Source of the DNA: Candidatus Adiutrix sp.
GTDB lineage: Bacteria; Desulfobacterota; Desulfarculia; Adiutricales; Adiutricaceae
NCBI GenBank assembly: GCA_031286085.1
Contig: JAITUX010000067.1
Coordinates: 1-8,534, forward strand
Reading direction: 5' to 3'
Length of the DNA stretch: 8,534 nucleotides
The notes under the pieces were generated by a model, which worked only from the letters and a program-made list of their open reading frames with translations, did no database searches and was not told where the DNA came from. Below are positions 6,021-8,534 of the stretch, piece after piece; within the stretch, counting starts at the first letter, position 1, and the number at the start of each line of letters is the position of its first letter. Made by a program: the position numbers and the translations under genes.

Positions 6021-7315
6021 GTGACCACCACCTTCTTGTAGCGTTTCCGGCCCGCCCGCAGGGTCACCCCGCCCGCGGCCAGCCAGGCGGCTTCCCGGAC
6101 CGGCCGGTTTTCATCGTCCGGGCCGGCCGGGGTTTCATCCAGGTAGGCCCCGCCCTGGCGGATGAGGCGGCGGGCCTCGCCCTTGCTGGCGGCCAGCCCG
6201 GCCAGGACGAAGAGTTCGGCCAGGGTGGCCCCTTCCAAATCCTTGGCTTTAAGTTCGACGGCGGGCAGGTCGGCCCCGGCCCCGGCCGGGGCCAGGCCGG
6301 CCAGGGCCGAGCTGGTCGAAACCAGGCCGTCGGGGTCGGCCGCGCCGAAGGCCCGGGCCGAGGCCAGGAAGGCCTGGGCCGCCTCCCCCGGGGAATGGCA
6401 GAGGGCCGTGACCTCGTAGGCCAATATTTCCTTGGCCCGGTTCAAGAGGCGGTCCGGCAGGGCCGCCAGGCGGGCGGTTTCGTCCAGGGGCAGGAAGGTG
6501 AAGAGGTTGAGCAGGCTGTGGACCTGCTGGTCATCGACGTTGCGCCAGAACTGGTAGAAGTCGTAAACCGGGGTCTTGGCCTTGTCCAGCCACACGGCCC
6601 CGGCGTTGGTCTTGCCGAACTTGGCCCCGGTCTTGGGGTCCAGGAGCAGGGGGATGGTGGCCCCGTAGGCCTCGGCCCCGGACACCCGGCGGATGAGTTC
6701 CACCCCGGCCACTATGTTGCCCCACTGGTCCTGGCCGCCCAGTTGGAGCTTGTTGCCCTGGCGGCCGCTTAGGACCAGGAAGTCGTAGGCCTGCATGACC
6801 ATGTAGTTGAATTCCATGAAGGTCAGGCCATGTTCCAGGCGCTGGCGGTAACATTCGGCCGCGAGCATGCGGTTGACTGAAAAGTGGCGGCCGATGTCCC
6901 GCAGGAAGTCCAGGTAGTTCAGTTCCGCCAGCCATTCGCTGTTGTCGAGCATGAGGGCCCGGCCGCCGGAGAACAGGCTGATGAACTTGGCGGCCTGGGG
7001 CCTTATGCCGGCCATGTTCCGGCTTATGTCCTCGCGGGTCAGGAGGCGGCGGGAATCGGCGCGGCCGCTGGGGTCGCCGATCATGGAGGTGCCGCCGCCC
7101 ATGAGGGTTATGGGCCGGTGGCCGGTGCGGTCCAGCCAGCTCAGGGCCATGAGGGGCAGAAGGTGTCCGATGTGGAGGGAATCGGCGGTGATGTCGAAGC
7201 CGACGTAGGCCGTGACCTCCTCCCGGTCGAAGAGTTCGGTCAGGCCGGCCTCGTCGGTGCACTGGTAAACGAAGCCCCGTTCGGCCAGGATTTTATAGGC
7301 GTTCTGTTTTTCCAT
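6017..7315 (-). CDS. tyrS: Tyrosyl-tRNA synthetase
   Basis: This is a 432-residue class I aminoacyl-tRNA synthetase that attaches tyrosine to tRNA-Tyr in the cytoplasm. The Rossmann fold carries the HIGH signature (H48-IG-H51) inside GFDITADSLHIGHLLPLM, the LMGGGTSMIGDPSG segment (71-84), the tyrosine-pocket region MQAYDFL (174-180) with QLGGQDQWGNI (191-201), and KFGKT (232-236) as the KMSKS loop. The KFGKT form and the length place it in the standard bacterial TyrS type 1 group. A C-terminal S4 RNA-binding domain (~365-425, ASKGEARRLIRQGGAYLD) binds the tRNA anticodon region. All signature residues are present. It starts 21 bp after trxB. The only purine run before the ATG (GGGA) sits too close to serve well as a Shine-Dalgarno site, so coupling to trxB may help. 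There is no room for a T-box leader. Confidence 0.96.
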   Translation of the reverse strand: MEKQNAYKILAERGFVYQCTDEAGLTELFDREEVTAYVGFDITADSLHIGHLLPLMALSWLDRTGHRPITLMGGGTSMIGDPSGRADSRRLLTREDISRNMAGIRPQAAKFISLFSGGRALMLDNSEWLAELNYLDFLRDIGRHFSVNRMLAAECYRQRLEHGLTFMEFNYMVMQAYDFLVLSGRQGNKLQLGGQDQWGNIVAGVELIRRVSGAEAYGATIPLLLDPKTGAKFGKTNAGAVWLDKAKTPVYDFYQFWRNVDDQQVHSLLNLFTFLPLDETARLAALPDRLLNRAKEILAYEVTALCHSPGEAAQAFLASARAFGAADPDGLVSTSSALAGLAPAGAGADLPAVELKAKDLEGATLAELFVLAGLAASKGEARRLIRQGGAYLDETPAGPDDENRPVREAAWLAAGGVTLRAGRKRYKKVVVT

Positions 7316-7336
7316 AATCCCGCGCGCGTCCGGCTT

Positions 7337-8251
7337 TCAGCCATTAAGATAGCGCCAGGCGCTCAAGGCCGCCCGGGCGCCGTCGGCGGCGGCCGTGACC
7401 ACCTGCCGCAAGTCGGTGTCCCGGACGTCGCCGGCGGCAAAGACCCCGGGCCGGCTGGCGGCCAGGCCGGGCCCGGTCACAATGCGGCCCAGGCCATCCA
7501 ACTCCAAAAAGCCCCGGACAAACTCGCTCTGGGGAACCGAGCCTATGAAAATGAACGCCCCGGCCACCGGGAGGGTCTCGTCCGGGCCGCCGTCCGGCCG
7601 GCCCAGGCGCAGCCCGGTCACGCCTTCCGGCCCGCCCAGGATTTCCTTGACCGTCCGGGACAGGACCATGGAAACCCCCGCCTCGGCCGCCGCCCGGGCC
7701 GCGGCGGCGGCCGAGGCCCGGAGGCGGTCCCGGCGGTGGATAAGAAAGACCCGGGCGGCGAAGCGGGCCAGATAGACGGCCTCTTCCGCCGCGGCCTCGC
7801 CGCCGCCTATGACGGCCACTTCCAGGCCGCGGAAAAAGGGGGCGTCGCAGACCGCGCAATAGCTGACGCCCCGGCCGGCGAACTCGGCTTCGCCCGGCAC
7901 GCCCAGGCGGCTCAGGCGGGTTCCGGTGGCCACGATGACGGCCCGGGCCGCCAGGTCCCCCGCCGCGGCGCGAACCGTAAGGCCGTCGGCCGTCTCGGCC
8001 AGCCCCAGGGCCTCGGCCGCCAGGAACTCGGCGCCCAGGCCGGCGGCGTGGGCGCGGAAACTCTCGCCCAAATCCCAGCCGCTGATGGCGGGGGTTCCGG
8101 GCCAGTTCTCGACCTCGGCGGTGTTTTTTATCTGCCCGCCGGGCCCTTCCCGTTCCAGCACCAGGGTCCCCAGGCCGGCCCGCCGGCCGTAAACGGCGGC
8201 GGCCAGACCGGCCGGGCCGGCGCCCAGGATTATAAGGTCGTATTTCGGCAC
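7337..8251 (-). CDS. trxB: Thioredoxin reductase
   Basis: This 304-residue flavoprotein uses NADPH to reduce thioredoxin in the cytoplasm. The N-terminal FAD site is GAGPAG (10-15) with [15 protein letters not shown] (38-52). The redox-active disulfide is CAVC (C132, C135), followed by D136. The nucleotide domain carries [10 protein letters not shown] (149-158), where the family more often has GGGDSA, and HRRDRLRAS (172-180), whose HRRxxxR pattern indicates NADPH rather than NADH. The second FAD motif GVFAAGDVR (269-277) and [10 protein letters not shown] (282-291) complete the fold. The length is typical for low-molecular-weight TrxR. Residues 179-191 are very rich in Ala where family members usually have more varied sequence. 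The start is GTG at 8251 with GGGGGAG (8260-8254) just upstream. It is the first gene of the operon. Confidence 0.94.
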   Translation of the reverse strand: MPKYDLIILGAGPAGLAAAVYGRRAGLGTLVLEREGPGGQIKNTAEVENWPGTPAISGWDLGESFRAHAAGLGAEFLAAEALGLAETADGLTVRAAAGDLAARAVIVATGTRLSRLGVPGEAEFAGRGVSYCAVCDAPFFRGLEVAVIGGGEAAAEEAVYLARFAARVFLIHRRDRLRASAAAAARAAAEAGVSMVLSRTVKEILGGPEGVTGLRLGRPDGGPDETLPVAGAFIFIGSVPQSEFVRGFLELDGLGRIVTGPGLAASRPGVFAAGDVRDTDLRQVVTAAADGARAALSAWRYLNG

Positions 8252-8260
8252 GGCTCCCCC

Positions 8261-8270
8261 GGCCCTTCAA
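8261..8270 (+). repeat. Direct repeat copy 1 (GGCCCTTCAA)
   Basis: The first of two identical 10-bp copies in the divergent intergenic region. This one lies in the trxB leader between its predicted start site and the ribosome site. A CCTTATC heptamer follows 12 bp later (8284-8290). Confidence 0.5.
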
Positions 8271-8300
8271 AAACTAAGGCGTCCTTATCAGCGCCGTTTC

Positions 8301-8328
8301 ATTTTAGCATAAAACCGCCTTGACCAAA
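8301..8328 (-). promoter_or_regulatory. Candidate sigma70 promoter for the trxB operon
   Basis: On the minus strand, TGCTAAAAT (8309-8301) is an extended -10 element with TAAAAT as its hexamer. Upstream is a poor -35: TTGGTC with 15-bp spacing or TTTGGT with 16 bp. The extended TG can offset a weak -35. Transcription would start near 8294, giving a leader of about 43 nt before the trxB GTG. It is the only good -10 in the AT-richer part of this gap on that strand. No other convincing promoter is seen within the seven-gene operon. Confidence 0.6.
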
Positions 8329-8340
8329 AGAGCCCTTATC

Positions 8341-8353
8341 GCCCGGACCGGGC
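8341..8353. promoter_or_regulatory. 13-bp palindrome between the divergent promoters, possible operator
   Basis: GCCCGG-A-CCGGGC is a perfect inverted repeat around one central base. It lies 8 bp upstream of the plus-strand -35 and 12 bp upstream of the minus-strand -35, so a bound regulator could act on both. A GC-rich palindrome can also occur by chance in such a genome. Confidence 0.35.
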
Positions 8354-8360
8354 CCTTCAA
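8351..8360 (+). repeat. Direct repeat copy 2 (GGCCCTTCAA)
   Basis: The second identical 10-bp copy. It ends one base before the -35 of the plus-strand promoter and overlaps the right arm of the 13-bp palindrome. A CCTTATC heptamer lies upstream at 8334-8340, so both copies have the same heptamer nearby, once downstream and once upstream. Confidence 0.5.
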
Positions 8361-8361
8361 C

Positions 8362-8390
8362 TTGTCAAAACCGGCCCGCCCTGCTATACT
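8362..8390 (+). promoter_or_regulatory. Strong sigma70 promoter for the CheA-like gene
   Basis: The -35 is TTGTCA (8362-8367), the spacer is 17 bp, and the -10 is TATACT (8385-8390) with an extended TGC just before it (8382-8384). Each hexamer matches the consensus at five of six positions. Transcription should start near 8397, leaving a leader of about 68 nt. Confidence 0.8.
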
Positions 8391-8394
8391 GGGA

Positions 8395-8458
8395 GGACTT
8401 GTAAAAAACGTCAGGCCTTTAAGTCCGCCCCCTTCTCCAGGGCCGGCGCGGTTGGAGA
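8395..8458 (+). promoter_or_regulatory. Structured 5' leader with hairpin over the ribosome site
   Basis: Two possible stems are visible. GGACTT (8395-8400) can pair with AAGTCC (8421-8426) across a 20-nt loop. TCTCCA (8434-8439) can pair with TGGAGA (8453-8458), and CCG (8443-8445) with CGG (8449-8451) inside it. The second stem contains the Shine-Dalgarno GGAG (8454-8457) of the gene starting at 8465, so folding would hide it. No known riboswitch class is recognised. Confidence 0.4.
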
Positions 8459-8464
8459 CTCCCC

Positions 8465-8534
8465 ATGAACGACGCCTTGCTGAGCGAATTCATATTTGAC
8501 GCGCGTGACCATCTGGGCACGGCCGGCGGCCAGC
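8465..8534 (+). CDS. CheA/HPt-like signalling protein, N-terminal fragment
   Basis: Only 23 codons are present before the window ends: MNDALLSEFIFDARDHLGTA and three more residues. The pattern 'L..EF..DARDHL' is typical of the first helix of HPt domains in CheA-type histidine kinases, which receive or pass phosphate through a histidine further along. The ATG is preceded by GGAGA (8454-8458) at good spacing and by a strong promoter with a leader of about 68 nt, so the start is well supported. The family call rests on one helix only. It could be a chemotaxis CheA, a hybrid kinase of another pathway or a stand-alone HPt protein. Confidence 0.5.
   Translation, partial: MNDALLSEFIFDARDHLGTAGGQ

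Noticed and set aside
4971..6041. 356-codon open frame on the plus strand opposite the lipoprotein and Nudix genes
   Set aside because: Same shadow composition; the opposite strand has a lipobox and a Nudix box with proper ribosome sites.
7316..7336. Possible T-box or other leader before tyrS
   Set aside because: Only 21 bp separate trxB and tyrS, far too short for a T-box, and no stem-loop is visible.
6884..8323. 479-codon open frame on the plus strand opposite tyrS and trxB
   Set aside because: It spans two well-supported genes and their promoter on the other strand, has Gly/Pro/Gln/Ala-rich composition and no domain; a GC-bias shadow.
1..8534. tRNA/rRNA genes, CRISPR arrays, insertion sequences or prophage parts
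   Set aside because: No cloverleaf, regular repeat-spacer pattern, transposase motif or terminal inverted repeats were seen; the many GGCCGG-type words reflect base composition.

Overview
The window is GC-rich and almost fully coding, with strong G/C preference at third codon positions. It looks like a Gram-negative bacterium. One gene encodes a lipobox lipoprotein beside a class A penicillin-binding protein, and an O-antigen-ligase-like membrane protein ends at the left edge. The amphi-Trp protein, the PhoU-kinase fusion and the CheA-like start lead me to favour a deltaproteobacterial / Desulfobacterota-type genome. That is inference from composition and gene content, not from a marker phylogeny.

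Layout. Positions 2-307 (+) hold the C-terminal end of an O-antigen ligase/polymerase-like protein. A short hairpin terminator (about 306-328) separates it from a convergent seven-gene minus-strand operon. In transcription order the operon is: trxB (8251-7337), tyrS (7315-6017), a Nudix hydrolase (6020-5463), a small lipoprotein (5459-4857), a PBP1A-type penicillin-binding protein (4844-2277), an amphi-Trp protein (2273-2013) and a PhoU-like/aminoglycoside-phosphotransferase-like fusion kinase (2016-346). No gap in the operon exceeds 21 bp. Two junctions are 4-bp overlaps (ATGA and GTGA), and at a third the stop codon lies inside the next gene's Shine-Dalgarno sequence.

Positions 8252-8464 are a compact divergent control region. 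It has one promoter for the trxB operon (minus) and a near-consensus promoter for a plus-strand gene starting at 8465. Between them is a 13-bp palindrome, and a 10-bp direct repeat is present in two copies. The right-hand gene is cut off after 23 codons and starts like a CheA/HPt protein. Its leader can fold a hairpin over the ribosome binding site.

How the genes work together. The first three operon genes are housekeeping: thiol redox balance, Tyr-tRNA charging and nucleotide-derivative hydrolysis. The next two are envelope genes, and the lipoprotein next to a class A PBP could be a PBP partner. The last two are the least ordinary: an amphi-Trp protein translationally coupled to a PhoU-kinase fusion with an intact APH-type catalytic loop. 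I recall amphi-Trp proteins being linked to a poorly understood kinase/ATP-grasp system called GAK. This pair could be a related or simpler module and is the best candidate here for undescribed biology.
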